Positions 1-9,615 of a stretch of DNA of 64,000 nt are shown in pieces. Every line of letters starts with the position of its first letter. Positions within the stretch are counted from its first letter, which is position 1. Position numbers and translations under genes: made by a program. Below the pieces are notes generated by a model, which worked only from the letters and a program-made list of their open reading frames with translations, was not told the origin of the DNA and did no database searches. Source of the DNA: Alphaproteobacteria bacterium (GTDB lineage: Bacteria > Pseudomonadota > Alphaproteobacteria > Caulobacterales > Maricaulaceae); assembly GCA_024742735.1 (NCBI GenBank), contig JANSXV010000001.1:930001-994000 (forward strand). Reading direction: 5' to 3'.

Positions 1-859
1 TCACGCCGGGACCGAAAACCACGTTGGGCTCGATCACTGTATCGGCCTCGATGACCGTGTCATGGCTGAAGAAGACCGTCTCCGGCGCGACCAGCGTGAC
101 GCCGTTCGCCATGGCCTGCGACCGGACGCGGACCTGAAAAGCAGCCTCCGCGGCCGCCAGATCGGCGCGGGAATTCACCCCCAGCACTTCGGCTTCGTCT
201 GCGCGCACCGCCCTGGCGGAGAGGCCGCGCCCGCGCGCGAGCGCGACCACGTCGGTCAGATAATATTCGCCCTTGGCGTTGTCGTTGGTGACCTCATCCA
301 GCAGGTCGAACAGGAGTGAGGCGTCAGCGGCGAGAACCCCGGAATTGCACAGGCGGACGGCCAGCTGCTCCGGCGTGGCCTCCCTGGCTTCCACGATGGC
401 GTCGAGATCGCCGTCCACCGTTTCGATCAGGCGGCCATAGGCGCCCGGCTCGTCCGGCTCAAAGCCCAGCACGGACACCGCGGCGCCCGTCTCCAGCGCC
501 TGAAACACCGCCGCCACGGTTTCGGGGCGGATCAGAGGCGTGTCGGCGTAGAGCACGATGGCGTCGCCCTCAAAGCCGGCCAGAGCCTCCCGCGCCTGCT
601 TCACCGCATCGCCGGTGCCCATCGGGGGATCCTGCAAGGCGGTGGCCACGCCGGCGGCTTCGGCCTTGTCACGCACGGCCGGACCATGGGCGCCCCAGAC
701 CACGACGGAGCGTTCGACCCCGCAGGCCGCCGCCAGATCCAGGCTCCAGTCCAGCATGGACCGGCCGGCCACAGCATGCAGCGGCTTGGCGAGCGCCGAC
801 TTCATGCGGCTGCCATGTCCGGCGGCGAGAATCACGGCGGCGCAGGGGCGATGGGTCAT
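1..859 (-). CDS. glmU: Bifunctional UDP-N-acetylglucosamine pyrophosphorylase / glucosamine-1-phosphate N-acetyltransferase, N-terminal part (runs off the left edge)
   Basis: Minus-strand translation from ATG at 859: MTHRPCAAVILAAGHGSRMKSALAKPLHAVAGRSMLDWSL...QDPPMGTGDAV...IVLYADTPLIRPET; LAAGxGxRMKS and GTGDAV motifs of GlmU. Confidence 0.9.
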   Translation of the reverse strand, partial: MTHRPCAAVILAAGHGSRMKSALAKPLHAVAGRSMLDWSLDLAAACGVERSVVVWGAHGPAVRDKAEAAGVATALQDPPMGTGDAVKQAREALAGFEGDAIVLYADTPLIRPETVAAVFQALETGAAVSVLGFEPDEPGAYGRLIETVDGDLDAIVEAREATPEQLAVRLCNSGVLAADASLLFDLLDEVTNDNAKGEYYLTDVVALARGRGLSARAVRADEAEVLGVNSRADLAAAEAAFQVRVRSQAMANGVTLVAPETVFFSHDTVIEADTVIEPNVVFGPGV

Positions 860-975
860 GGGCGAACGGGGCTCCCGGCATGGGACAGGCGGTCGAAAGA
901 CGGATCGAGACCGGCTATAGCCCAACTGGACTGCGCACGCGACCACCGCCGCAGCGTCCGTGAAGGAGCCGTCCC

Positions 976-1662
976 ATGCCCCTTGCCTCGTTGAAAGGCG
1001 CGCGCATCGCTTTCGATCTGGACGGGACGCTTGTCGACACCGCGCCGGATTTGGTGCGCGCCCTGAACGCGGCGATTCTTCCGGCTGGTCTGGACCCGGT
1101 TCCGCTGGCGGCGGTGCGGGCCATGGTGGGCCGAGGGGCCAGGGCGCTGATCCAGCGCGCCCATGAACGCGCCGGCGTTCCCGTGCCCGATGAGGAGACG
1201 CTGACTGCGAGGCTGGAGCATTTCCTGACCAGCTATCGCAGCGGCATCGCCGACCAGTCGGCGCCGTTCGACGGGGTCGAAGCCGCGCTCGACACGCTGA
1301 TCGAAGCCGGCGCGCAATTGTCGGTATGCACCAACAAGCCCACCTGGCTCGCCGTTCCGCTGCTGGAGGCGGTCGGCCTGAGCAACCGATTCGTCCGCAT
1401 CATCGGCCCGGAAGACGCCCCGGCGAAGAAGCCCGACCCTCGCCATCTGGAGACGGCGCTCGGCGGACCGGCGGACCGAACCTGCGTACTGGTCGGCGAC
1501 TCGGAGCCTGATGTGCTGGCTGCGAAAGCCGCGGGAGCCTGGTCTGTGATTTTTGAGGACGGCTACAGCGAAAAGCCGGCCGGCGCTCTGGGCGCCGACC
1601 GGCTGTTTCGTCGCTTTGATGAGTTGCCCGGCATTCTGGCCGGGCTCGTCGCAAACGCCTAG
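976..1662 (+). CDS. HAD-family hydrolase, phosphoglycolate phosphatase-like
   Basis: IAFDLDGTLVDTAPDL motif, CTNKP, KKPDPRHL, VGDSEPDVLAAKAAG. Confidence 0.88.
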   Translation: MPLASLKGARIAFDLDGTLVDTAPDLVRALNAAILPAGLDPVPLAAVRAMVGRGARALIQRAHERAGVPVPDEETLTARLEHFLTSYRSGIADQSAPFDGVEAALDTLIEAGAQLSVCTNKPTWLAVPLLEAVGLSNRFVRIIGPEDAPAKKPDPRHLETALGGPADRTCVLVGDSEPDVLAAKAAGAWSVIFEDGYSEKPAGALGADRLFRRFDELPGILAGLVANA

Positions 1663-1877
1663 GCGCTGCGGCGCTCAGCCGTGCGGTCATTGGCGGGCTT
1701 GGGCATGCCGTTGACCATGTTGGAGCGCACATCGGTGCGCGCCGAACGCATCGCCGGCATGAAGCCGGCTTCGGTAAGCTCGATATTCACGTCGTAGCCG
1801 CGCTCTTTCCAGTAGGACTCGATACGTTCCTTCAGACGAAGCGCGCCTTCACGGGTGCAGAAATCGTTGCTGGCCAT
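1659..1877 (-). CDS. Small conserved hypothetical protein (about 72 aa)
   Basis: MASNDFCTREGALRLKERIESYWKERGYDVNIELTEAGFMPAMRSARTDVRSNMVNGMPK; ATG at 1877 preceded by a GGAGG-like RBS. Confidence 0.75.
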   Translation of the reverse strand: MASNDFCTREGALRLKERIESYWKERGYDVNIELTEAGFMPAMRSARTDVRSNMVNGMPKPANDRTAERRSA

Positions 1878-2120
1878 GGGGAGAAACCTCCTTCGACCGC
1901 GCGCACCAGCGCACGCGGGCGGGACATTTGGTGTTACGGATTCAAGCGCACTGCACCGAAGCGCCATGTGCGTCTGACGCCCCTATAGGTGAGTTTTCTG
2001 TTTGACGAAAGTGTGACGAAGGCCCTCAGGCTCATTTTTTTGTGATTGAGGGCCGATTTCCCGGCGCCGCGCACGCTTGACCGCCCTCAACCAGCCCGGT
2101 ATCTCACCACCCCTTGCTGA

Positions 2121-2195
2121 GGGCGATTAGCTCAGCGGTAGAGCACTTCGTTCACACCGAAGGGGTCACTAGTTCGATCCTAGTATCGCCCACCA
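2121..2195 (+). tRNA. tRNA-Val (anticodon CAC)
   Basis: GGGCGAT acceptor / ATCGCCC-ACCA; D-arm GCTC..GAGC; anticodon stem CTTCG-TTCACAC-CGAAG; T-arm ACTAG-TTCGATC-CTAGT; encoded CCA. Confidence 0.95.
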
Positions 2196-2218
2196 ATTCC
2201 AGCGCTCAGCGCCGATGA

Positions 2219-2249
2219 CCCCGTCTGGAGACCTCCAGGCGGGGTTTTT
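2219..2249 (+). terminator. Intrinsic terminator downstream of tRNA-Val
   Basis: CCCCGTCTGGAG-AC-CTCCAGGCGGGG followed by TTTTT. Confidence 0.85.
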
Positions 2250-2277
2250 CGTTCCCGGCGCGGCTGGGCGCCGCACT

Positions 2278-2292
2278 TGCGAACCGTTCTCA
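2278..2292. promoter_or_regulatory. Candidate Fur-type 7-1-7 operator upstream of the iron ABC operon
   Basis: TGCGAAC-C-GTTCTCA, near-perfect 15-bp palindrome 66 bp before the ATG of an iron ABC transporter binding protein. Confidence 0.5.
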
Positions 2293-2358
2293 GAAGTGCG
2301 AAGGAAGCGGCCATGTCTCCAGGCGAGCCTCGCCTGATCTGATCGCAGGAGCCGATCC

Positions 2359-3402
2359 ATGTCCTTCACCCTTCGCGCCGCCGCGTTCAGCGCCGCGGCC
2401 CTCGCCCTTACCGCCTGTGGCGAACCCGCCGCCCAGACCGGCGCCGGCGAGGTCAATGTGTTCACCGCGCGCCACTACGCCAGCGACGACGCGGTCTACG
2501 CCGCCTTCACCGAACAGACCGGCATCGCCGTCAACGTCATCGAAGCGCCGGGCGATCTTCTGATCGAGCGGGTGCGCACCGACGGCGAACGGTCTCAGGC
2601 CGACGTCGTCATCACCGTGGACGCCGGCCGCCTCTGGCGCGCCGAGCAGGCGGGTCTCTTCCAGGCCGCGCCTGAACTTCAGGACGCGCTGGCTGATGTT
2701 CCGGAAAACCTGCGCCATCCCGAAGGCGACTGGTTCGGCTTCGCAGCGCGCGTGCGCGGCATCGCCTATGCCGCTGACCGGGTTGATCCCGCCGACATCC
2801 AGGACTTCACCGCACTGGCCGATGAGGCCTGGCGCGGGCGCATCTGCGTGCGCTCGTCCAACAACGTGTACAATCAGTCGCTCCTGGCCGGCCTGATCGA
2901 GGCTGAAGGCGCGGAGGCCGCCGAAAGCTGGGCCGCCGGGATCGTCGCCAACATGGCCCGCCCGCCCCAGGGCGGCGACACCGACCAGATCCGCGCCATC
3001 GCGACCGGTCAGTGCGATGTGGCCATCGTCAATCATTATTACCTCGCCCGCCTGGAGCGGTCGCAGGATCCCGCCGACATGGAGGCGGCCGAGGCGGTGG
3101 ATCTGGTCATTGCCGATCTCGCCGGGCGCGGCGCGCACATGAACATTTCCGGCGCCGGTCTCGCGGCGGGTGCGCCCAACCGCGACAATGCTGTGGCTCT
3201 GCTTGAGTTTCTCCTTTCTGACGACGCCCAGCGCGCTTTTGCGGAGCTGACCAACGAGTATCCGGTCATCGAGGGCGTGACCTACGACAACGCCGTTCTG
3301 GACGGCTGGGGCGCGGTCGAGGCTGACCCGCTCAATGTCAACGCCCTGGGCGAGAACGCCGGCGAAGCCCAGCGGATATTCGACCGCGTCGGATGGCCTT
3401 AG
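2359..3402 (+). CDS. Iron(III) ABC transporter substrate-binding protein (FbpA/FutA-like)
   Basis: Lipoprotein signal (ALTACGE), VNVFTARHYASDDAVYAAFTEQTGI, GRGAHMNISGAGL; followed by permease and ATPase genes. Confidence 0.9.
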   Translation: MSFTLRAAAFSAAALALTACGEPAAQTGAGEVNVFTARHYASDDAVYAAFTEQTGIAVNVIEAPGDLLIERVRTDGERSQADVVITVDAGRLWRAEQAGLFQAAPELQDALADVPENLRHPEGDWFGFAARVRGIAYAADRVDPADIQDFTALADEAWRGRICVRSSNNVYNQSLLAGLIEAEGAEAAESWAAGIVANMARPPQGGDTDQIRAIATGQCDVAIVNHYYLARLERSQDPADMEAAEAVDLVIADLAGRGAHMNISGAGLAAGAPNRDNAVALLEFLLSDDAQRAFAELTNEYPVIEGVTYDNAVLDGWGAVEADPLNVNALGENAGEAQRIFDRVGWP

Positions 3403-4991
3403 GCGCGCGCACCGGCCGGATCGATCCGGTCTGGACGGCCAGCATCGCCGCGCTCATATGCGCCGCACCGCTCCTGGCGGTCGCGGCGCTCGGCGTGTTC
3501 GGGCCCTGGTCCGACTATATGGCCCATATCGCGACGACCCGGCTGCCCGCCTATCTGGGCCACACCGCCCTGGTCACCAGCGTTGCGGCTCTAGGCGCGG
3601 GCCTGATCGGCGCGCCGCTGGCGTTTCTGGTGGCGCGCTGCGCCTTCCCCGGACGCTCGGTCTTTGAATGGCTGCTCGCCCTGCCGCTGGCCATGCCGGC
3701 CTATGCGGCGGCCTATGCCTGGTATGATCTGACCCAGGCCGCGGGACCGCTGGGCGGGGTCTTCCCGACCGTGCGCGGCCCCGTCGGCGCAGGGCTGATC
3801 TTCGCGCTGACGCTCTACCCTTATGTCTATCTGCTGGCCCGGGAATCCTTCGCCGGTCAGTCCGCTGACGCCTATGACGCGGCGCGCACGCTGGGCTCGA
3901 AACCCTTCGAAGCCTTCCGCCGCGCCGCCCTGCCCATGGCGCGGCCCGCCGTCGCCGCCGGTCTCGCTCTCGTGGTCATGGAGAGCCTCGCCGACTATGG
4001 CGCGGTGGTGCATCTGGGCGCGCCGACGCTGTCGGTGGGCCTCATCCGGGCCTGGGCGGGCGAAGGCGCGACCGCCGACGCCGCGCGACTGGCGCTGATC
4101 CTGGTGGCCATCGCCTTCCTTCTGTTCTCGCTGGAGCGCTCCCAGCGCCGCCGGGCGCGCCAGTCGGCGGCCTCGGGGCGGCGGCGTCCGCCACGCAAGG
4201 CGGTCCTGTCAGCGCCCCTCGCGACACTCGCGATCGCCGCCTGCACGCTGCCGGTCCTGGCCGGTCTGATCATCCCTATGGCCCGTCTGGGATGGCGGGC
4301 CATGAACGCGCCGGTCGCGCGCGACCTGATGAGCGCAGCCGGCAATTCGCTGATGCTGGCGCTCCTGTCCGGCGCCGTCGCCGCCGCCCTCGGCCTCGCC
4401 GCCGCTTACGCCCTGCGCAGCGGACGCAAGCGCGCCATCGCGGCGGCAAGGCTCGCGGGCCTGGGCTACGCTGTTCCCGGATCGGTCGCAGCGCTCGGCG
4501 TTCTGGCCATCCTCGGCGCGGCGCAGAGCGGCGTCGACGGGGTCTGGACCGGCCTGTTCGGCGGCCCCTTCCCGGTCCTTCTGACCGGCGGCGTCGCCGC
4601 CCTGATCTTCGCCTACCAGTCCCGCTTCGCCGCCGCCGCCATAGGCCCGGCGGAAAGCGCGCTGGCCAGGGTCACCCCGACGCTGGACGCAGCGTCCAGA
4701 ACGCTGGGCGCGACGCCGGCCCAGACCGCCTGGCGCGTGCACAGGCCGCTGATCCTGTCCGGCGCTCTGCTGGCTGCGCTGCTTGTGTTCGTGGAGGTGT
4801 TGAAGGAACTTCCCGCCACCATGATCCTGCGCCCGTTCAATTTCGACACGCTCGCCGTGACGGCCCACAACTACGCCAGCGACGAGCGGCTGGGCGAAGC
4901 GGCCTTGCCCGCCCTTCTCATCGTCCTGATCGCGCTTCCGGCCATGATCGTCATCGCACGGCGCATAACCCGCACTGAGGCCGGACGATGA
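3393..4991 (+). CDS. Iron(III) ABC transporter permease (FbpB-like, two fused permease halves)
   Basis: Many TM segments; two EAA-loop-like repeats (YDAARTLGSKPFEAFRRAALPMARPA and DAASRTLGATPAQTAWRVHRPL). Confidence 0.9.
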   Translation: MALGARTGRIDPVWTASIAALICAAPLLAVAALGVFGPWSDYMAHIATTRLPAYLGHTALVTSVAALGAGLIGAPLAFLVARCAFPGRSVFEWLLALPLAMPAYAAAYAWYDLTQAAGPLGGVFPTVRGPVGAGLIFALTLYPYVYLLARESFAGQSADAYDAARTLGSKPFEAFRRAALPMARPAVAAGLALVVMESLADYGAVVHLGAPTLSVGLIRAWAGEGATADAARLALILVAIAFLLFSLERSQRRRARQSAASGRRRPPRKAVLSAPLATLAIAACTLPVLAGLIIPMARLGWRAMNAPVARDLMSAAGNSLMLALLSGAVAAALGLAAAYALRSGRKRAIAAARLAGLGYAVPGSVAALGVLAILGAAQSGVDGVWTGLFGGPFPVLLTGGVAALIFAYQSRFAAAAIGPAESALARVTPTLDAASRTLGATPAQTAWRVHRPLILSGALLAALLVFVEVLKELPATMILRPFNFDTLAVTAHNYASDERLGEAALPALLIVLIALPAMIVIARRITRTEAGR

Positions 4992-6049
4992 AGCCGCAGG
5001 AGCTGCACCTGGCGGATCGCAAGCTGGAGGCTGACGCCCTCACCGTCTCCTTCGCGCCAGGCCGGCCTGCAGTCGACCAAGCGAGCCTGTCTCTGACCTG
5101 CGGACGCCTGACCGCGCTGCTGGGCCCGTCCGGATCGGGCAAGTCGACGCTGCTGCGCGCCATCGCCGGGCTGGAGCGGCTGGACGCCGGATCCGTCCGG
5201 TTTGAAGGCCGGGTCTGGTCGGGCGACGCCGTCCACCTGCCGCCGGAAGACCGCCGCTGCGGCGTGGTGTTCCAGGACTACGCCCTGTTTCCGCATCTCA
5301 ACGCGCTGGACAATGTCGCCTACGGGCTGAAGGGCGCGAAGTCCGAGCGCCGCGCCAAAGCGCTGGACCAGCTCAAAGCCGTCGAGCTGGACCACCGTGC
5401 CCACGCCTTCCCCCATGAGCTGTCCGGCGGCGAGCAGCAGCGCGTGGCGCTGGCGCGCGCCCTGGCGCCGGGACCGGACGTCATGCTGCTGGACGAGCCG
5501 TTCTCTGGTCTCGACCGGCGCCTGCGCGCCGAGCTGCGCGAGACCAGCGCGGCGGCCCTGCGCGCCAGCGACGCCGCCACGCTTCTCGTCACCCATGACG
5601 CCGAGGAAGCCCTGGCTCTGGCCGATCAGATCGCGCTGATGAGCGAGGGCCGGATCATCCAGACCGGCGCGCCCGACGCCCTTTATCTCAAACCGTCCAG
5701 CCTCGCCGCTGCGCGCCTGCTGGGCGATGTGGAGGCGTTCGATGCGCGCATCCGAGCCGGGGCCGCCGATACGGCGCTGGGCAAGGTTGAGGCGGACGGC
5801 TTCGAAGACGGCGCCGCTGTCACCGTCCTCCTGCGCCCGGAAGGCGTGGTGGTGCGCAACGCCGCCGAAGACGGCGCGCTGGCTGATGTCGTCGAGCGCC
5901 GCGCGGCCGCCGGGTATGCGCGGCTGGTCTGCCGGCTGGAGAGCGGCCGCGAGGTGCAGGCCCGCGCCGGCCTTGCTGACAATATCCGGCCCGGCGACGC
6001 CGTGCGCCTGAGCCTCGACCCTCACTTCGCCAGCGTCGTCAGCGCGTAA
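4988..6049 (+). CDS. Iron(III) ABC transporter ATP-binding protein (FbpC-like)
   Basis: Walker A GPSGSGKST, LSGGEQQRVALARAL, Walker B VMLLDEPFSGLD, TOBE-like C-terminus. Confidence 0.92.
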   Translation: MKPQELHLADRKLEADALTVSFAPGRPAVDQASLSLTCGRLTALLGPSGSGKSTLLRAIAGLERLDAGSVRFEGRVWSGDAVHLPPEDRRCGVVFQDYALFPHLNALDNVAYGLKGAKSERRAKALDQLKAVELDHRAHAFPHELSGGEQQRVALARALAPGPDVMLLDEPFSGLDRRLRAELRETSAAALRASDAATLLVTHDAEEALALADQIALMSEGRIIQTGAPDALYLKPSSLAAARLLGDVEAFDARIRAGAADTALGKVEADGFEDGAAVTVLLRPEGVVVRNAAEDGALADVVERRAAAGYARLVCRLESGREVQARAGLADNIRPGDAVRLSLDPHFASVVSA

Positions 6050-7622
6050 GCCCGATCCGATCCGCCACGCCGATCGCCTCCAGGAAGGCCGCGTCATGGC
6101 TGACCGCCAGGATGGCGCCCTGATAGGCGTTCAGCGCCTGTTCCAGCGCCTCCAGCGCATCAAGGTCAAGATGGTTGGTCGGCTCGTCCAGCAGCAGGAG
6201 ATCGGGCGGTTCCGCCGCGCCGAACACCAGCGCCAGGCCCGCCCGCAGCCGCTCTCCGCCGGACATGACGCCCACCGGCTTCTCAGCGGCTTTGGCGCGC
6301 AGATCGAAGGCCGCGAGCGCCGCGTAGGCGGCGTTCGGCGTAAGGCCGGGATCGCGAGCGCGAAGGGCGTCGACCGCTGACAGCGCCGGATCAAGATCTC
6401 CCACGGTCTGGTCGAGGCGCGCCGTACGCAAAGCCCGGCGATGCACAGCTCCGTGTACAGGCTCCAGCACACCTGCCGCCAGTTTCAGCACGGTGGACTT
6501 GCCCGACCCGTTGGGACCGGTCACTGCAGCCCGTGCGCCGGGCGAAAGCTCGAAGCTCAACCCCTTGAGCAACGCCTGCCCATGGTAGGCGAACGTCACA
6601 TCCTCAAAGCTGAGAACCGGACGTCCGCCATGGACCTCCACGTCCGGCGTCTTCAGGTTCAAACGCGCACGGCGCGGAGCTGCGGAGGCGGCGTCCTCAG
6701 CGGCTGCTTCGGCGGCGCCGAGGATCCGGTCTGCGGTCTTCGCCAGGCGGGAGCCGGTGTTTTCGCTGCGCTGGCGCCGGGCGTTAAGCAGCATGCGATC
6801 TTCACGCCCCTCAACGCGCAGCTTCCGGCCCGCGCGGGCGCGCCTGGCGAGCCGGGCCTCAGCTTCCAGCGCGGCGCGCTTGGCCAGGCGCAGCTCGGCC
6901 TCCGCTTCGGCCTGAGCCTGCTCGGCGCGCGCGAGCGCCGCATCCCGGGCTTCGCGGTATGCTGACCAGCCCCCGCCGAATACGGACCAGCCCGGCCGCT
7001 CCAGCGCGACGATCTTGTCGACCTGCTCCAGCAACGCCCGGTCATGGCTCGCCACGATCAGACCGCCCCTGAACGCGCGCACCAGATCAGCGACCGCCGC
7101 CCGCCCCTCGGCGTCGAGATTATTGGTGGGTTCGTCCAGCAGAAGCAGATCGGGCTGCTCCAGCCAGGCGCGGGCCAGCGCCGCGCGGGCGCGTTGGCCG
7201 CCGGACAGGGTCGTCAGCGGCCGGTCGAGGTCGACCGCTTCAAGACCGAAGCGACCGAGCGCCTCATCCATTGCCGCTGGAAGCGACCAGTCGGCCCGCT
7301 CAAAATCGGTTTCATCGCCCTCGCCCCGCTCGATGCGGTCAAGGCGCGAGACGGCCGCCGCGACGCCCAGAGCGTCCAGCAGAGAGCCGGGCGCATCGGA
7401 GTCGATCTGAGCCAGGCGCAGAACCGTTCCGGTCCGCGTGACCGATCCGGACACCGGAGCGATCTCGCCGGCGAGCGCCTTGAGCAGCGTTGACTTGCCC
7501 GACCCGTTCGGGCCGACGAGTCCGACCGCCTCGGTCGAAACGCTGAAGGTGAAGTCGGAAAGAAGCCGCGCGCTGTCAGGCGTTTGCAGGCTTATCGATT
7601 GGGCGGACAGGCAGATGGACAT
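6039..7622 (-). CDS. ABC-F family ATP-binding protein
   Basis: Two ABC cassettes (GPNGSGKST twice, LSGGQRARAALARAW, LLLLDEPTNNLDAEG, LLLLDEPTNHLDLDALEALEQAL); ATG at 7622 preferred over the track's TTG at 7628. Confidence 0.9.
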   Translation of the reverse strand: MSICLSAQSISLQTPDSARLLSDFTFSVSTEAVGLVGPNGSGKSTLLKALAGEIAPVSGSVTRTGTVLRLAQIDSDAPGSLLDALGVAAAVSRLDRIERGEGDETDFERADWSLPAAMDEALGRFGLEAVDLDRPLTTLSGGQRARAALARAWLEQPDLLLLDEPTNNLDAEGRAAVADLVRAFRGGLIVASHDRALLEQVDKIVALERPGWSVFGGGWSAYREARDAALARAEQAQAEAEAELRLAKRAALEAEARLARRARAGRKLRVEGREDRMLLNARRQRSENTGSRLAKTADRILGAAEAAAEDAASAAPRRARLNLKTPDVEVHGGRPVLSFEDVTFAYHGQALLKGLSFELSPGARAAVTGPNGSGKSTVLKLAAGVLEPVHGAVHRRALRTARLDQTVGDLDPALSAVDALRARDPGLTPNAAYAALAAFDLRAKAAEKPVGVMSGGERLRAGLALVFGAAEPPDLLLLDEPTNHLDLDALEALEQALNAYQGAILAVSHDAAFLEAIGVADRIGLTR

Positions 7623-7674
7623 GAACAACTCCAGACAGGGCGACGCGAGGGGCGAAGCGGGTCTGGATGTTCAT
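7576..7674 (-). CDS. Candidate 32-aa leader peptide (uORF) overlapping the start of the ABC-F gene out of frame
   Basis: AGGAGG Shine-Dalgarno upstream of ATG at 7674; MNIQTRFAPRVALSGVVHVHLPVRPIDKPANA*; overlaps the ABC-F start codon by about 47 nt in another frame. Confidence 0.5.
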   Translation of the reverse strand: MNIQTRFAPRVALSGVVHVHLPVRPIDKPANA

Positions 7675-7696
7675 GGGGCTGTCCTCCTAATGAGAT

Positions 7697-7722
7697 GCGG
7701 CGGCCCGTATACGAGCCGCCGC
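7697..7722. repeat. Perfect-stem hairpin between leucine dehydrogenase and the ABC-F leader ORF
   Basis: GCGGCGGC-CCGTATACGA-GCCGCCGC. Confidence 0.7.
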
Positions 7723-7750
7723 ACCGGTTTGCAAATTTTCGAAGTCCGCC

Positions 7751-8815
7751 TTACGCGGCGAGCTTCTTCTTCTCGGCGGCTTCAGCCAGGCGCTGGCGGG
7801 CGATCTCGTCAGAGACCACGTTGGCCGGTCGGCCTTCGTCAGAGGCCTTGTCCATGATCTCGCCGAGGGTCTGCTTCAGCGTGCGCAGCTTGCCCTGCAC
7901 CCAGTCGGCGTCGAAGCGGCTGTCCAGCTCGCCCATCACATTGATGATGCCGCCGGCGTTGATCACGTAGTCGGGCGCATAGAGGATGCCGCGCTTCTGC
8001 AGCTCGGCGCCCATTTCGCGGGTCTCCAGCTGGTTGTTCGCGGCGCCGGCGACGATCTTCACCTTCAACCGGTCGATGGTCTCGGCGTTGATGATCGAGC
8101 CCAGCGCGCACGGCGTGAACACGTCGGCTTCCACATCATAGATGGCGTTCGGATCTTCCACGATGGTCGCGCCGGTCTCGCTGGCGAGGGCCTTCAGGGC
8201 CGGCTCATTGATGTCGGCCAGGAACAGCTCCGCACCGGCCTCAGCCAGACGCTTGACCAGATAGGCGCCCACATGGCCCGTGGCGCCCTGGACGGCGATC
8301 TTCACGCCGGACACGTCGGACTTGCCCAGGCCGCGCTCCACGGCGGCCTCGATGCCCATGAACACCCCCTGGGCAGTGATCGGAGACGGATCGCCAGTGC
8401 CTTCAGGCAGGCCGACCACGTGGCGCGTGGCGCGCCGGGCGTTGACCATGTCGTCGGGCGAAACCCCGACGTCTTCGGCGGAAATGTACTGACCGTTCAG
8501 GGACTCCAGCGCGCGGCCGAAGGCTTCGAACAGGGCGGCGCGGTCGAAATCGCCGGAGGGTCGCATGATCACGCTCTTGCCGCCGCCGATGGGCAGGTCG
8601 GCCATGATATTCTTGTAGCTCATGCCCTGGGACAGGCGCAGCACGTCGGTCAGCGCGTCGGCGGAGCTGTCATAGGTCCACATGCGGCACCCGCCCACGG
8701 CCGGGCCGCGCGCAGTGGAGTGCACCGCCAGGATGGCCTTCAGGCCGGTGGCGGGATCAGTGGCGAACAGGACCTTCTCGTGGTCGTCGAACGATTTGTG
8801 TTCGAACACGCTCAT
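7751..8815 (-). CDS. Glu/Leu/Phe/Val dehydrogenase family, leucine dehydrogenase-like
   Basis: VGGCRMWTYDS, LPIGGGKSVI, VAVQGxGxVG-like (IAVQGATGHVGAYLVKRL), YAPDYVINAGGIINV. Confidence 0.9.
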   Translation of the reverse strand: MSVFEHKSFDDHEKVLFATDPATGLKAILAVHSTARGPAVGGCRMWTYDSSADALTDVLRLSQGMSYKNIMADLPIGGGKSVIMRPSGDFDRAALFEAFGRALESLNGQYISAEDVGVSPDDMVNARRATRHVVGLPEGTGDPSPITAQGVFMGIEAAVERGLGKSDVSGVKIAVQGATGHVGAYLVKRLAEAGAELFLADINEPALKALASETGATIVEDPNAIYDVEADVFTPCALGSIINAETIDRLKVKIVAGAANNQLETREMGAELQKRGILYAPDYVINAGGIINVMGELDSRFDADWVQGKLRTLKQTLGEIMDKASDEGRPANVVSDEIARQRLAEAAEKKKLAA

Positions 8816-8979
8816 GGGCGGGGAGTCCTCTTAAAGCGATATCAGCAGCGCGGGGATGCGCCGGTCCCGTCCTCACCGGCGCTTCTAGCGGCGCTCAGGT
8901 GGTTTGCGAGACGCGTCCGTTTCAGGGACGCGGCTGCGGCATAGCCAAAGCGCTCGCCGGGCGCAAGTTATCGTGATCA

Positions 8980-9615
8980 TTAGGAATTTGTCCGGTCAAC
9001 ATCGCCGCCGAGCATGCTGCGGATGCGCGATTTCAGCGCCGGCAAAACCTCCTTCTCAAACCACGGGTTACGCTTCAGCCAGGCGTTATTGCGCCAGCTG
9101 GGATGCGGCAGCGCAACAAATCGCGGCCAGTAATTTCGCCAGTGCGAAACGGTCTCGGTCAGGGTCTGTTTGCGCTCGCCGCCCAGATAGCGCTTCTGGG
9201 CGTACTGCCCGATGAGCAGGGTCAGAGACACTTCAGGCAGGGCTGAGGTGAACCGGTCCTGCCACAGCGGCGCACATTCAGGGCGCGGCGGCCTGTCCCC
9301 ACCCTTGGCGTCGAGGCCAGGAAAGCACAGCCCCATGGGCGTGATGGCGATCTGCGCCTCGTCATAGAACTCCGCCTCGGTCACGCCCATCCAGTCGCGC
9401 AGCCGGTCGCCGCTGGGGTCGGTGAAAGGCACGCCAGAAGCCTGGACCCGCGTTCCCGGCGCCTGTCCGATGATGCGGATGCGCGCCGTGGACGAGCCGC
9501 GAAACACCGGCCGGACAGGATGATCCAGATGCGGCTGACACACCGTGCAGGCGCGCGCCTGCGCAGCGACGTCTTGAAAGCGCTCGCTCGCGGTCGACGC
9601 CCCGTGACTAGCCAA
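8980..9615 (-). CDS. Uracil-DNA glycosylase family protein
   Basis: RIRIIGQAPGTRVQASGVPFTDPSGDRLRDWMG and LPHPSWRNNAWLKRNPWFEKEVLP; start codon uncertain (TTG at 9615 overlapping the upstream stop). Confidence 0.85.
   Translation of the reverse strand: MASHGASTASERFQDVAAQARACTVCQPHLDHPVRPVFRGSSTARIRIIGQAPGTRVQASGVPFTDPSGDRLRDWMGVTEAEFYDEAQIAITPMGLCFPGLDAKGGDRPPRPECAPLWQDRFTSALPEVSLTLLIGQYAQKRYLGGERKQTLTETVSHWRNYWPRFVALPHPSWRNNAWLKRNPWFEKEVLPALKSRIRSMLGGDVDRTNS

Noticed and set aside
316-963. Plus-strand Arg/Pro-rich ORF opposite glmU
   Set aside because: Shadow of glmU; low-complexity Arg/Pro composition.
2121-2195. tRNA-Val as an integration site for a mobile element
   Set aside because: No integrase gene and no duplicated tRNA 3' end seen downstream; the next genes are an ordinary iron ABC transporter operon.
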